Assembly: GCF_024198255.1 (NCBI RefSeq)
Contig: NZ_JAJVKW010000003.1
Coordinates: forward strand, 310,001 to 374,000
From: Myxococcus guangdongensis
Lineage (GTDB): Bacteria > Myxococcota > Myxococcia > Myxococcales > Myxococcaceae
Direction: 5' to 3'
DNA: 64,000 bases
Below are positions 51,138 through 59,917 of the stretch, in pieces. The position numbers and the translations under genes are program-made. The notes below the pieces were generated by a model. That model was given only the letters and a program-made list of their open reading frames with translations. It made no database searches and was not told the DNA's origin. Each line of letters begins with the position of its first letter. The stretch's first letter is position 1.

Positions 51138-52268
51138 CTACCGTCCGAAGAGCCCCCACCGTCTGGGCGCCTTGCCGCCCTGGGCCCGTGACAATCGCTC
51201 GCCCAGGATGCGGCTCATCTCCAGCGCCACGCCGGGATTGGCCATGACCACGCTGCGGAAGTCCTCGCGGCCCACCGCGGCCAGCTCACAGGCCGTCGCG
51301 GTCACCGCCGTGGCCGTGCGCGGCTCGCCCGTGAGCAGCGCCAGCTCACCGAAGAAGCCCCCGGGCTTCACCAGGGCCACGGCCTGTCCACCCGTGTCCT
51401 TGAGCTGCACCTCTCCGGAGAGCACCACGTAGAAGCTCTCGCCCGCGTCACCCTGGCGGAACAGCTCCGTGCCCGCCGGACGTTGGAGGTGCTCCGCGCC
51501 GCGCGCCACCGTCTCCAACTCCACCGGGTTCAACGGCGCCAGGAAGTCCACCTTGCGCAGCGTGGCCGCCAGCGCCGCCGCGCCCGTGGTGCCCACCGGC
51601 TCCGCCGTGAGGAACGTCACCGCGTCCGCCAGATGCGCTCGTCGCGCCACGAGGATGATGGTGTGCCCCGCGCGCAGCACCGTGCTCCCATCCGGCAGCG
51701 TCGCCCGCCCCTGCGGGTCCACCATGCCGATGAACACGCACTCGCGCGGGAACCCCTCCATCCCTCGCACCTGCGCCACCGTCTGTCCCGCCACGCGCGC
51801 GCGCAGCGGCAGCTCCAGCTCGAACAACACCGTGTCGCCGTCACCCAGCGGCAGCGAGCCCGCCACCTGCGGGAAGTCGATGGCCGTGGTCATCTTCGCG
51901 ACCACCACCTCGGCCTCGGCCACCAGCTCCTTCACGCCCGCGAGCCGGTACGCCTCGCGATAGCTGGTGTCCAGCATGCGCACCATGATCCGCGCCGGCG
52001 ACATGCTGCGCACCAGCATGGCGAACGCCAGGTTCTCCGGATCTCTCGCCAGCACGCCCGCCGCCACGTCCGCGGAGGAGACTCCCGCCGCCTCCAGCAC
52101 CTGGGGGCTCGTCGCGTCCCCGCACACCGCCACCACGCCCACCTCGTCGAAGAGGCGCGCGCAGATGCCCGCGTCCCGCTCGATGACCGTCACCGTGTGC
52201 TGCTCGGCCACCAGCCGCGCCGCCAGCACGCTGCCCACCCGTCCCCCTCCCGCGATGATGATTTTCAC
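51138..52268 (-). CDS. RCK (TrkA-N/TrkA-C) protein with cyclic-nucleotide-binding domain
   Basis: 376 residues. TrkA-N Rossmann fold at 1-135 with the dinucleotide loop GGGRVGSVLAARL and the acidic end of strand 2 (VIERD). TrkA-C at about 150-235 (LRARVAGQTVAQVRGMEGFPRECVFIGMVDPQGRATLPDGSTVLRAGHTIILVARRAHL). cNMP-binding domain at about 250-360 (FRQGDAGESFYVVLSGEVQLKD ... GGFFGELALLTGEPRTATAVTA; the phosphate cassette GELALLTGEPRTAT is complete). It should gate the antiporter encoded just upstream, in response to NAD(H) and a cyclic nucleotide. Start overlaps the antiporter stop by 4 bp. Confidence 0.92.
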   Translation of the reverse strand: MKIIIAGGGRVGSVLAARLVAEQHTVTVIERDAGICARLFDEVGVVAVCGDATSPQVLEAAGVSSADVAAGVLARDPENLAFAMLVRSMSPARIMVRMLDTSYREAYRLAGVKELVAEAEVVVAKMTTAIDFPQVAGSLPLGDGDTVLFELELPLRARVAGQTVAQVRGMEGFPRECVFIGMVDPQGRATLPDGSTVLRAGHTIILVARRAHLADAVTFLTAEPVGTTGAAALAATLRKVDFLAPLNPVELETVARGAEHLQRPAGTELFRQGDAGESFYVVLSGEVQLKDTGGQAVALVKPGGFFGELALLTGEPRTATAVTATACELAAVGREDFRSVVMANPGVALEMSRILGERLSRAQGGKAPRRWGLFGR

Positions 52269-53860
52269 GACGCCTTCCTCCCGTGCTCCGCCGTCGGCTC
52301 CTCGCCGTGCGCGCCGTGCAACATCTTCTCCAGATTCAACGTGCGCTCATCCAGCTGCGCCAGCATGTGCTCCGCCGTCGTCTCGGGGATGAGCCCGCTC
52401 CTGCGCGCGTTCTGCAGCGCCGTGCGCTCCGCGTCGATGAGCCGCCGCCGCATGGCGATGAGGTCCTTCGCTCCCTGCGCCAGGTGATGCTCGTTGAGCC
52501 GGCGCAGCTCCCGCTCCGCCCGGGCGATGCTCACCTGGTACTCGCTGCGCAGGTGCTCATACGCGGCCCGGGGCACCAACCCCTGCTCGTGCAGCGTCGC
52601 CAGCTCCTGGTGCGCCGCCCGACTGGCGATGAGCCGGCCGCGCTGCTCGGACATGGACAGCGCCACCTCGTCCTGCTGGAACAACCCCAACCACTTCAAC
52701 GCGCGCGTGAGCGCCATGCCCTGCCCCAGGAGCGACACCAGCGTCACGCCGAACGCGATGGCCACCAGCTTCTCGCGCCCCGGCGTCGTCGGCGGCAGGC
52801 CCAGCGCGAGCCCGATGGACAGCGCGCCCTTGATGTTCCCCACGATGAAGACGTGCTGCCACCGGGGCGGCACCGCCTCCGCCGGCCGCGCGAGCTTGAG
52901 CAACAGGAAGGGCAGGTAGATGGCCACCGCGCGCCCGGCGAGCACGCAGCCCACCGCGATGAGCGTCTCCGGCACGTAGTCGCGCAGCGTCTCCGGCTTG
53001 GTGGTGAGCCCCACCGCGAGGAACAGGAAGGTGTTCACCCCGAAGGTGGCGTACTCCCAGAAGGAGTGGATGGCCACCTGGCTCTGCGGCGACGCCTCCT
53101 TGCGCAGGCTGACACCCACGGCGAGCCCCGCGACCACGGCGGCGATGGCGCCCGACAGGTGGAGCTGCTCCGCAACCACGAACGACGCGAGCGCCACGGC
53201 CGTCGTCACCATGATTTCGGCGAGCGGGTCCTCGGTGCGACGGATGACGAAGCCGCCGAGCATGCCCACCGCCAGCCCCACCACCGCGCCCCCCGCCGAG
53301 GCGAGCAGCACGCGCGCGGCGAGCATGGGGATGGAAGGCGCCGCCGCTCCCGCCACCACGCTGGCGATGGCCGCGTAGGCCACCAGCGCGGTGCCGTCGT
53401 TGAAGAGGCTCTCACCCTGGATGATGCCCGACAGCCGCGAGGGCACCGGCGCGCGGCGGAACGCGTAGAGGATGGAGACGGTGTCCGTCACGGCGAGCAG
53501 CGCGCCCAGCAGCAGCGCGGGCCAGATGGCCAGGTCCACCAGGTAGTGCAACAGCGTGCCCGTGGCGCCGATGGCCAGCACCATGCCCAGCGTGGACAGG
53601 ATGAGGATGGGCAAGGCATTGGCGCGGATGCCATTGAGGTCCGCGGTGATGCCTCCCTCGAAGAGCAGCGCCGGGAGACAGACGAGGAACACCAGCTCCG
53701 GGTTGAGGGGCGGTACGCCGGGAAGCAGGTTGCCCACCGAGATGAGCAGCCCTCCCACCACGAGCGCCACGTTGTAGGGCATGTTCGCCCGTTTGGCCGC
53801 GATGGCCAGGACGATGGCTGCCACCATCAATCCAATGACGAGGGGCATCTCCAAGTGCAC
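52265..53860 (-). CDS. Na+/H+ antiporter, CPA1/NhaP family
   Basis: 531 residues. About 12 transmembrane helices in the first 400, with the family motifs FLVCLPALLFEGGI, GALLAVTDTVSILYAFRRAPVPSRLSGIIQGESLFNDGTALV (the ND pair) and helices through LLGQGMALTRALKWL. The cytoplasmic C-terminal 130 residues are a helical tail rich in Arg/Glu. Exchanges cytoplasmic Na+ or K+ for protons. GTG at 53860 or ATG at 53848 as start. Overlaps the RCK/cNMP gene (ATGA), making channel and regulator a two-gene operon. Confidence 0.93.
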   Translation of the reverse strand: MHLEMPLVIGLMVAAIVLAIAAKRANMPYNVALVVGGLLISVGNLLPGVPPLNPELVFLVCLPALLFEGGITADLNGIRANALPILILSTLGMVLAIGATGTLLHYLVDLAIWPALLLGALLAVTDTVSILYAFRRAPVPSRLSGIIQGESLFNDGTALVAYAAIASVVAGAAAPSIPMLAARVLLASAGGAVVGLAVGMLGGFVIRRTEDPLAEIMVTTAVALASFVVAEQLHLSGAIAAVVAGLAVGVSLRKEASPQSQVAIHSFWEYATFGVNTFLFLAVGLTTKPETLRDYVPETLIAVGCVLAGRAVAIYLPFLLLKLARPAEAVPPRWQHVFIVGNIKGALSIGLALGLPPTTPGREKLVAIAFGVTLVSLLGQGMALTRALKWLGLFQQDEVALSMSEQRGRLIASRAAHQELATLHEQGLVPRAAYEHLRSEYQVSIARAERELRRLNEHHLAQGAKDLIAMRRRLIDAERTALQNARRSGLIPETTAEHMLAQLDERTLNLEKMLHGAHGEEPTAEHGRKAS

Positions 53861-53908
53861 GGCGCGCAGTCTTCCAGAACGCGCGAGCGCCCGTAAATCC
53901 CCCGTGCG

Positions 53909-55075
53909 TCAGCGCCGCACGCGCAGGATGAGGTCCTTGCGAGCCCCGCAGTCGCCTCGGCCATCGCAGTTGCTGGTGGTGACGTACAGGTGGCCGTCCG
54001 GGCCCATGCTCACCTCGCGCAGCCGGCCATACGTGTCGCGCAGGTACACCTCGTGCCGGGCCACCCGGGCGGGGTTGCCCTGCTCGAACTCCACCCGGTG
54101 CAGATGCTTTGAGCCCAAGGTTCCTATCAACAGGGAGCCAGACCACTCGGGGATGGCGGTGCCGGTGTAGAGCGCGGCGCCGCCGGGTGGCATGGCGTCC
54201 GCGAAGGTGAGCGACGGCGTCACCCAGCCTTCGTGCACCTCGCATGAGTAGATGCCGGGCCAGCCCAGGTTGCTGCCGGGACGCGCGAGGCTCACCTCGT
54301 CATGTCCGCGGCGCATCGTCTCGCCGCTCGGGCCGTGGTCGGTGACGTACAGCGTGGTGGCATCCTTCCAATCCCATCCCTGGAGGTTACGGATGCCCGT
54401 GAGGAAGGCGGGCGAGTTGGGGAAGGGATTGTCCTGGGGGACCTGGCCGTCGGGGGTGAGGCGCAGGAGCTTGCCGGCCGAATCATTCACATCCTGGGAG
54501 CGGTCCGGTGAGCGGGCGTCGCCGGTGCCCGCGTAGAGCATGCCGTCCGGGCCGAAGTGCAGGCGTCCGCCGTCGTGGTACGTGGCGGAGGGGATGCCGC
54601 CGAAGATGACGCGCTCGAAGGTGGCGGTGGCGTGGTCCTCGGAGAGGGTCCACCGCTCGATGCGGTTCTCGTCCTGTCCGCCGGCGTCGGTGGTGACGTA
54701 GACGTAGAACTGGCGGTTCGTGGCGAAGTCCGGGTGGGCGGCGATGCCGAGCAGTCCGCCCTCCGCGGCGCGGGTGATGCGCACGGTGGCGACGGGTTGG
54801 GGTTGGAGGACGCCGGCCTTGAGCAGGCGGATGCGGCCGGGGCGCTCGGTGACGAGCGCGTCACCGCCGGGCAGCCAGGCGATGCCCCACGGGACCTCAA
54901 GTCCCTCGGCGACGACGTCCACGGTGACGGGGACGGTGCCGTCCGGGCCCCAGTCGTCGGCGACGCGCACGCAGTCCTGGGGGTTGGCGGTGCCCTGGGA
55001 CTGGCTCTTGCGGCAGGCGGAGGCCGACAGGGCGAGCACGACGAGGCTCGGGGCAAGCAGGCGAGAGACGCGCAT
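53909..55075 (-). CDS. PQQ-dependent sugar dehydrogenase lipoprotein (sGDH/Asd type)
   Basis: 388 residues. Lipobox Cys21 (LVVLALSASAC). Six-bladed propeller of the soluble glucose/sorbosone dehydrogenase family: VPWGIAWLPGGDALVTERPGRIRLL, EGGLLGIAAHPDFATNRQFYVYVTT, HDGGRLHFGPDGMLYAGTGDAR, DHGPSGETMRRGHDEVSLARPGSNLGWP, GTLGSKHLHRVEFEQG and TYGRLREVSMGPDGHLYVTTSN. Active in the periplasm, oxidising an aldose with PQQ. PQQ synthesis genes are not in the window. Start at 55075 ATG. Confidence 0.9.
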   Translation of the reverse strand: MRVSRLLAPSLVVLALSASACRKSQSQGTANPQDCVRVADDWGPDGTVPVTVDVVAEGLEVPWGIAWLPGGDALVTERPGRIRLLKAGVLQPQPVATVRITRAAEGGLLGIAAHPDFATNRQFYVYVTTDAGGQDENRIERWTLSEDHATATFERVIFGGIPSATYHDGGRLHFGPDGMLYAGTGDARSPDRSQDVNDSAGKLLRLTPDGQVPQDNPFPNSPAFLTGIRNLQGWDWKDATTLYVTDHGPSGETMRRGHDEVSLARPGSNLGWPGIYSCEVHEGWVTPSLTFADAMPPGGAALYTGTAIPEWSGSLLIGTLGSKHLHRVEFEQGNPARVARHEVYLRDTYGRLREVSMGPDGHLYVTTSNCDGRGDCGARKDLILRVRR

Positions 55076-55286
55076 GGGGCGATTAATGTCCGGCGGTGAG
55101 CGTTCGCGCCAGCGGTGAGGGTGCTCGGGTGCGGAGGGGTGGACGGTTCATCGGGTGAGAGGGTCCCTGAGGGGAGGGCGGGCAGGCGGACGGGCCGGGG
55201 CTGGGGGCTCTCCTTCTGGGCCGTGAGGCGCGTGGGCACCTTGAGCGCACGGGACAACCCACCCGTGTGGAACAAGGAGACGTTCT

Positions 55287-55865
55287 ATGGCTCGCATCGC
55301 GTTCATCCTGGCCGACGACTTCGAGGACGCGGAGTTTCGTGTGCCCTATGACCGCGTGAAGGAGGCGGGGCACGAGGCGGTCATCATCGGCCTCGAGGCG
55401 GGCGAGCCGGTGAAGGGGAAGAAGGGGCTGGAGGTCACGCCGGAGAAGGCCGTGCGGAACGTGTCCTCGCGGGAGTTCGACGCGCTGGTGATTCCCGGGG
55501 GCTATTCGCCGGACCACCTGCGCATGGACGTGGACATGGTGGGCTTCGTGCGGGGCTTCTTCCGGGCGGACAAGCCGCTGGCGGCCATCTGTCATGCGCC
55601 GTGGCTGTTGGTGGAGGCGGGCATCGCGGAGGGACGGACGCTCACCTCGTGGCCGTCGTTGAAGACGGACCTCCTCAACGCGGGCGCGCACTGGGTGGAC
55701 CGGGAGGTGGTGGAGGACGGCAACGTCATCACCTCGCGCAACCCGGGGGACCTGCTGGCGTTCAGCGAGGCGCTGCTGCGACAGGTGGAGCAGGGGAGCG
55801 CGCGGCGATTGGACGCACCGCTCGTCCCCGTGGCTGCGTGGGAGCAGCCTTCGACGATGCACTGA
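55287..55865 (+). CDS. DJ-1/PfpI family protein
   Basis: 192 residues. AFILADDFEDAEFRVPYDRVKEAGHEAVIIG, DALVIPGGYSPDHLRMD, and the nucleophile elbow AAICHAPWLLVEAG with Cys-His of the PfpI/YhbO glutamine-amidotransferase-like fold; GRTLTSWPSLKTDLLNAGAHWVDREVVEDGNVITSRNPGDLLAFSEALL closes the domain. Likely a glyoxalase III or protein/nucleotide deglycase-type stress enzyme. AAGGAG 9 nt before the ATG. Convergent with the HipA-like gene, 14 bp apart. Confidence 0.93.
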   Translation: MARIAFILADDFEDAEFRVPYDRVKEAGHEAVIIGLEAGEPVKGKKGLEVTPEKAVRNVSSREFDALVIPGGYSPDHLRMDVDMVGFVRGFFRADKPLAAICHAPWLLVEAGIAEGRTLTSWPSLKTDLLNAGAHWVDREVVEDGNVITSRNPGDLLAFSEALLRQVEQGSARRLDAPLVPVAAWEQPSTMH

Positions 55866-55879
55866 GCCACGGACCGCGC

Positions 55880-57181
55880 TCAGGGGCGTTGTGTCTGTAT
55901 GAACGCTCGCAATGACTCGGCACAGGTCGCGCAGCGCTCACGGAAGGGTTCGCTGAGCGCGGGCTCCAAGGTGAGTCGCTCCCAGTAGGCGAGGGCTCGT
56001 TGGGCCGCATCGGGCCAGACGTCCAGCGTGGCCGCGTTGGGGGGCTGCGGTGTGTACTCGCGCTCGACGAGGTTCGTGCCCACGGGCGCGAACATCATGG
56101 GCAGCATGTCGTACGCGGGCGCGAGTCGGAACCGCTTCGGTCCTTCCGTGAAGAACGCGAGGTTGCCGAAGTGTCGGTCGGTGTTGCCGATGAGCTGGCC
56201 GAAGACATCGAGCCACCGGGCCTGGCGTGCGTCCTCCTCGGAGATGAAGCGGGCTTCGTGCAGCTTCCGCGTGGCTTGGGTCCAGGTGCCACGCACGCCG
56301 AGGTACTCATTGTCGATGGCGCCGAGTGAGAGCAGGCCGCGTCTTCCGCGGAGGCCGACGCGGTCGAAGCGTTCGACTTCGAGGAAGCGATAACCCTCCG
56401 CATCGAGCCAGCGTGTCGACGCCGCCGCGTGACCGGCGTCACGGATGGCCTCGAGCGCGAGGTGCTCGGTGACCAGGAGGTCCTTCCATCGGGACACGGC
56501 CGCGCCCTCGTCATTGCCCGCGAACTTCACGATGACGTGTCGGCCCTTCACGCGCGTCGCGAACTTGGGGTGCTTGCCTCCCACCGAGGAGCCGGGATGT
56601 CCCTGCCCCGAGGCCCGAGCGAGCCGGGGATAATCCTCGGGAGTGGAGTGGGCATCGGGCGTCGCGAGATACCGGTCGAGTGCCTCATCGCCGAGGATGA
56701 ACTCCCCGATGCAGTCCTCGCCGCGGAGCGCGAGCGCGACCAGACAGTCATCATCCGTCCAGTCCGCCACGCGCTGGGGCAGGGCGAACTCGGGATATCG
56801 GAGGGAGAAGGTCTGACCGATGTAGCCCTGGGGACTCATGTCCGCCGCGAAGGGGGGCAGTCCCTCGAACAGCTCGGATTCACCCTCCCCGCGTTCGAGC
56901 CAGTGACGGCCTCCCGCGAGCAGGTAGAGCGTGCCGTCTCCATGAACGGTGCCTGACTCATCGATGCGATGGAGGCTCAGTCGCGTGCCGAGTGAACGGA
57001 GTGAGCGTGTCCGCGCATAGCGTGTCGCAGGGTCCTTCCCCATGCGGCACAGCAGGTCTCCCGCGGTCGCGAGCAGACGCGTCACCGTGGGACGAGAGAC
57101 CTGGAGCCACGTGGCGAGTTCGCTCGCCTGCGCATCGCCGCGACTGCCGAGCACCGCGAGAAGCTGTTCCACCGAGGCCAT
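55880..57181 (-). CDS. yjjJ: HipA-family kinase, YjjJ type, with N-terminal HTH
   Basis: 433 residues, the size of E. coli YjjJ. Residues 1-50 are a winged-helix-like HTH (VEQLLAVLGSRGDAQASELATWLQVSRPTVTRLLATAGDLL). Then the HipA N-domain (RLSLHRIDESGTVHGDGTLYLLAGGRHWL) and the HipA kinase fold: Gly-loop SVGGKHPKFATR, Lys in HVIVKFAG, catalytic GNTDRHFGNLAFF and metal/ATP segment LAPAYDMLPMMF. A full-length kinase without an adjacent hipB, as in the YjjJ group where toxin and DNA-binding domain are fused. Should phosphorylate a protein target and can block growth. Putative operators lie in its upstream region. Confidence 0.88.
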   Translation of the reverse strand: MASVEQLLAVLGSRGDAQASELATWLQVSRPTVTRLLATAGDLLCRMGKDPATRYARTRSLRSLGTRLSLHRIDESGTVHGDGTLYLLAGGRHWLERGEGESELFEGLPPFAADMSPQGYIGQTFSLRYPEFALPQRVADWTDDDCLVALALRGEDCIGEFILGDEALDRYLATPDAHSTPEDYPRLARASGQGHPGSSVGGKHPKFATRVKGRHVIVKFAGNDEGAAVSRWKDLLVTEHLALEAIRDAGHAAASTRWLDAEGYRFLEVERFDRVGLRGRRGLLSLGAIDNEYLGVRGTWTQATRKLHEARFISEEDARQARWLDVFGQLIGNTDRHFGNLAFFTEGPKRFRLAPAYDMLPMMFAPVGTNLVEREYTPQPPNAATLDVWPDAAQRALAYWERLTLEPALSEPFRERCATCAESLRAFIQTQRP

Positions 57182-57230
57182 GGCCCGTGCTCTCTGTACA
57201 CCCCCGAAGCCCGCCTCCGTGAGCAGAAGG

Positions 57231-57301
57231 GTGATTCGATTGGTGAGCAGAACACAGGGCGCGGCTTCTGTGCTCTGTAGGTTCTATCTGTTTGGAATCA
57301 C
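57231..57301. promoter_or_regulatory. Nested inverted repeats upstream of the HipA-like gene
   Basis: GTGATTC (57231-57237) and GAATCAC (57295-57301) are perfect complements. Between them, near the same centre, AGAACACAG (57249-57257) and CTGTGCTCT (57268-57276) match at 8 of 9 positions. They lie 50-120 bp before the start codon at 57181, where an autoregulatory HTH would be expected to bind. Confidence 0.45.
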
Positions 57302-57313
57302 GGTGGAAAATCA

Positions 57314-57349
57314 ACGGGCCGGCCCGCCCTGGAGGCGGAACCGGCCCGT
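57314..57349 (-). terminator. Strong terminator of the DUF1684 gene
   Basis: On the minus strand ACGGGCCGG and CCGGCCCGT form a perfect 9-bp stem (57341-57349 with 57314-57322) around a further GC-rich inner stem. TTGATTTT follows directly. It lies 27 bp after the stop of the DUF1684 gene. Confidence 0.75.
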
Positions 57350-57375
57350 GAGATGCGTCGATTTTCGTCCGTGGC

Positions 57376-58305
57376 TCAGTGGTCGCCGTAGCGCTTCTCA
57401 CCGGCCTCCACGCGCAGGGCCAGGCGGTTGCCGCGCGGGGGCAGGGGGCAGGTGGCGAAGCGGGTGAACGCGCAGGGCGGGTTGTAGGCGCGGTTGAAGT
57501 CGAGCACCACCTGTCCGTCCTTCGGCATGTCCGCGTACAGGAAGCGGCCCGCGCCGTAGGTCGAATCGCGGTTGGTCTCGTCCGCGAAGATGACGAAGAG
57601 CTGGTTGGAGCCGTCCTCCACGGGCGTCAGGCGGTACTCCTTGCCCGCCACCGTGAAGACGAGCGTGCCCGGGGCCTTCATCTCCTCCGTGGTGCCCAGC
57701 ACGTTGGGGACCTGGAGCATGCGCGGCGTCTCGGCGGGCTCGAAGCGCGCGGTGACGCGCCACGTGTTGCTCGCCGGATAGGTGGGGATGCCGTGGAACC
57801 CCGTGCGCGCGGGCGACTGCGAGTCCTTCACCCGCACGCCCACCTTGTCGCCTCGCTGGATGACGTGGAAGTTGAGGCTGCCGAGCTTCAGCACATCCGG
57901 TGAGCCCTGCTCGTCGGTCTTCAGCGCGCCGCCGGTGAAGGGCTCGCCGTTGCGCGTGAACTGCACGCCCTTCTCGGGCTGGAAGGAGACCTCCTTCCCC
58001 TTGCGCGTGAAGGTGCCGAGCTTCGGCGGCGTGCCGGCCGGGAAGTCCAGCGTGTTCTCCGGCGCGGAGCCGGCGGTCTGCGCGCCCTCCTCCAGCCAGA
58101 AGAGGCCCACGAGGGACAGCCAGCCGTCCTCGGACTGGAGTCGCTGGAGGCGCTGCTCGTGCCACGTGCGGGTGGCGGCGGTGACATCTTCGGGCGTCGT
58201 GGGGGCGGACACGTTCTTGGCGGGGGCGGCGGGTTTCGGGGGCGCGGCCTTGGGGGCCGGCGCGGCGTGAAGGGCGAGGGACAGGGCCAGGGCGATGGGC
58301 GTCAT
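57376..58305 (-). CDS. DUF1684 family exported protein
   Basis: 309 residues from ATG 58305. Short signal peptide (MTPIALALSLALHAAPAP), an Ala/Pro-rich linker, then the DUF1684 domain: EDVTAATRTWHEQRLQRLQSEDGWLSLVGLFWLEEG, TRTGFHGIPTYPASNTWRV, and the conserved end FADETNRDSTYGAGRFLYADMPKDGQVVLDFNRAYNPPCAFTRFATCPLPPRGNRL. The family is widespread with no known activity. Periplasmic. Ends in a strong terminator. Confidence 0.93.
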   Translation of the reverse strand: MTPIALALSLALHAAPAPKAAPPKPAAPAKNVSAPTTPEDVTAATRTWHEQRLQRLQSEDGWLSLVGLFWLEEGAQTAGSAPENTLDFPAGTPPKLGTFTRKGKEVSFQPEKGVQFTRNGEPFTGGALKTDEQGSPDVLKLGSLNFHVIQRGDKVGVRVKDSQSPARTGFHGIPTYPASNTWRVTARFEPAETPRMLQVPNVLGTTEEMKAPGTLVFTVAGKEYRLTPVEDGSNQLFVIFADETNRDSTYGAGRFLYADMPKDGQVVLDFNRAYNPPCAFTRFATCPLPPRGNRLALRVEAGEKRYGDH

Positions 58306-58418
58306 GTCGGGGGCCTCGGTGAAGGGCTTGCTGCGGACGACCTGTCTAACAGGGTGCCCTCCGCCGCGCAGGGTGGGGTTGCAGGAGCGTTGGACTCCAT
58401 GCGAAGCCCGGGCTCTTC

Positions 58419-59264
58419 GTGGACCTCGACCTGAAGCCGGCGCCGCCTCCGGGTGCCTTCCGCAAGCTCGCCCTGGGGGCCTGGGGTTCGCCTCGGGACC
58501 CGACGTCCTATGCCGCACTCGAAGTGCGCATGGAGCGCGCGCTCGCGTTCCTGGAGGCGTGGCGCGAGCGGACCGGGCAGCGGCTCACCGTGACGCACCT
58601 GGTGGCCAAGGCCGCCGCGGACGCGCTGCGGCTGTACCCCGAGGCCAATGTGCTCATGCGCTGGGGCAGCCCGTCTCTTCGCGTCGACGTGGGCGTGTGC
58701 GTGCTCGTGGTGCAGCCCGAGCCGTCGGGGCGGGTGGACTTGACGACGGCCACGGTGCACCACGCGGACAGGCTGTCGCTCGCGGACTTCGCTCGGGCGA
58801 TGGAGGGCGTGGTGGGGCGGGTGCGCTCGCGGGAGGACGCGGTCATCGAGCGGGGCAAGCGCCGCTCGTATCGAATCCCAGGGATGTTCATGGGGTGGGC
58901 GCTGCGGCTGTTGTCCTTCGTGTGGTTCACGCTGAACGTGGACCTGCGCTGGGTGGGGATGCCGAGAGACCCGTTCGGCTCGGTGGTGGTGACGAGCCTG
59001 GGCACGCTGGGGTTGGAGCGGGGGTATGTGGCGACGGTGCCGTACACGCGGGTGCCGTTGGTGCTGGCGCCGTGCTCCGTGCGGACCGAGCCGGTGGTGG
59101 AGGCGGGGGCGCTGGTGCCGGGGAAGGTGATGACGCTGACGTGCACGTGGGATGCGCGCGCGTTGGACGTGGAGGTGGTGGCGCGGGTGCTCCGTCACGT
59201 CGGGGAGGTGCTGGAGTCGCCCGAGGAGACCCTGGGGGCTGCGAGCGGGACGCGGGTGGGGTAG
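58419..59264 (+). CDS. Stand-alone E2 acyltransferase-fold protein lacking the catalytic His
   Basis: 281 residues, GTG start. The sequence LTVTHLVAKAAADALRLYPEANVLMRWG ... VCVLVVQPEPSGRVDLTTATVHHADRLSLADFARAME, a hydrophobic turn (MGWALRLLSFVWFTLN), GSVVVTSLGTLGLERGYVATVPYTRVPLVLAPC and KVMTLTCTWDARALDVEVVARVL is the catalytic core of 2-oxo-acid dehydrogenase E2 subunits. No lipoyl or E1/E3-binding domain is present. The usual DHRxxDG motif reads DARALDV, so the catalytic His is Ala and the Gly is Val. Probably not an acyltransferase in the classical sense. Confidence 0.82.
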   Translation: MDLDLKPAPPPGAFRKLALGAWGSPRDPTSYAALEVRMERALAFLEAWRERTGQRLTVTHLVAKAAADALRLYPEANVLMRWGSPSLRVDVGVCVLVVQPEPSGRVDLTTATVHHADRLSLADFARAMEGVVGRVRSREDAVIERGKRRSYRIPGMFMGWALRLLSFVWFTLNVDLRWVGMPRDPFGSVVVTSLGTLGLERGYVATVPYTRVPLVLAPCSVRTEPVVEAGALVPGKVMTLTCTWDARALDVEVVARVLRHVGEVLESPEETLGAASGTRVG

Positions 59265-59296
59265 AACGGGGCGTCGTCACCGCTGGAGGTCTCGTC

Positions 59297-59530
59297 ATGC
59301 CCGTGGATACGAACCGCCGTGTTGCTTCCGCTCGTCCCGTGGGACGCGCGCTCGGAGGGCAGGACCGCTACGAGAAGGAGGCCATCGAGGGCCCCGCGGA
59401 GGGTGGGCTGGCGATAGCGCGGCGGCAGCGGCTGGCGGGTGGTCCCAACCGGGCGGAGGGGGAGAGCCCCTTCGCCGCCAAGATGCGTCAGCTCGCCGAG
59501 GGCAAGTCGTCGAAGGACGGCGAACGCTGA
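59297..59530 (+). CDS. Small hypothetical protein
   Basis: 77 residues. GGAGG 8 nt before ATG 59297. Hydrophilic, Arg/Gly-rich and probably disordered (TNRRVASARPVGRALGGQDRYEKEAIEGPAEGGLAIARRQRLAGGPNRAEGESPFAAKMRQLAEGKSSKDGER). It lies 32 bp after the E2-like gene and 18 bp before the cREC gene, so the three may be co-transcribed. No function can be read. Confidence 0.65.
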   Translation: MPVDTNRRVASARPVGRALGGQDRYEKEAIEGPAEGGLAIARRQRLAGGPNRAEGESPFAAKMRQLAEGKSSKDGER

Positions 59531-59548
59531 CGCTCCTGGGGTGACGCG

Positions 59549-59848
59549 GTGAGAGTGTATCTGGATGACGAGCGGCCCACGCCCGAGGGCTGGGTGGCCG
59601 TCCGTTGGCCCGAGGAGGCCATCGCGTTGCTCGAGGGAGGACAGGTGGTCGAGCTCAGCCTCGACCATGACCTCGGGGATGATGAGCACGGCACGGGGTA
59701 CGACGTGCTGCTGTGGCTCGAGGAGGCGGTGGCCACGCGAGGCTTCGCTCCTCCGCGAGTCCGCGTGCACTCGGCGAACAGCTCCGCGCGCCAGAAGATG
59801 GAGTTGGCGATTCTCCGCATCGAGCGGTTCGCGCGCGAGCAGCGGTGA
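59549..59848 (+). CDS. cREC (cyclic-phosphate-processing receiver-like) domain protein
   Basis: 99 residues, GTG start. Complete single domain: VYLDDERPTPEGWVAVRWPEEAIALL, VVELSLDHDLGDDEHGTGYDVLLWLEEAV and PPRVRVHSANSSARQKMELAILRIERF. The LDDxRxTP, LDHDLG...TGxDV and HSAN motifs are those of the cREC family, a receiver-domain relative predicted to act on cyclic phosphate ends of RNA or nucleotides. Cytoplasmic. Confidence 0.88.
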   Translation: MRVYLDDERPTPEGWVAVRWPEEAIALLEGGQVVELSLDHDLGDDEHGTGYDVLLWLEEAVATRGFAPPRVRVHSANSSARQKMELAILRIERFAREQR

Positions 59849-59917
59849 AGGTCGCTTCGCGCGGAAGCTGGTGACGTGAGGCGCGCAGGCCGTGCGCGGA
59901 GGTCCGATCCTCGCGCG

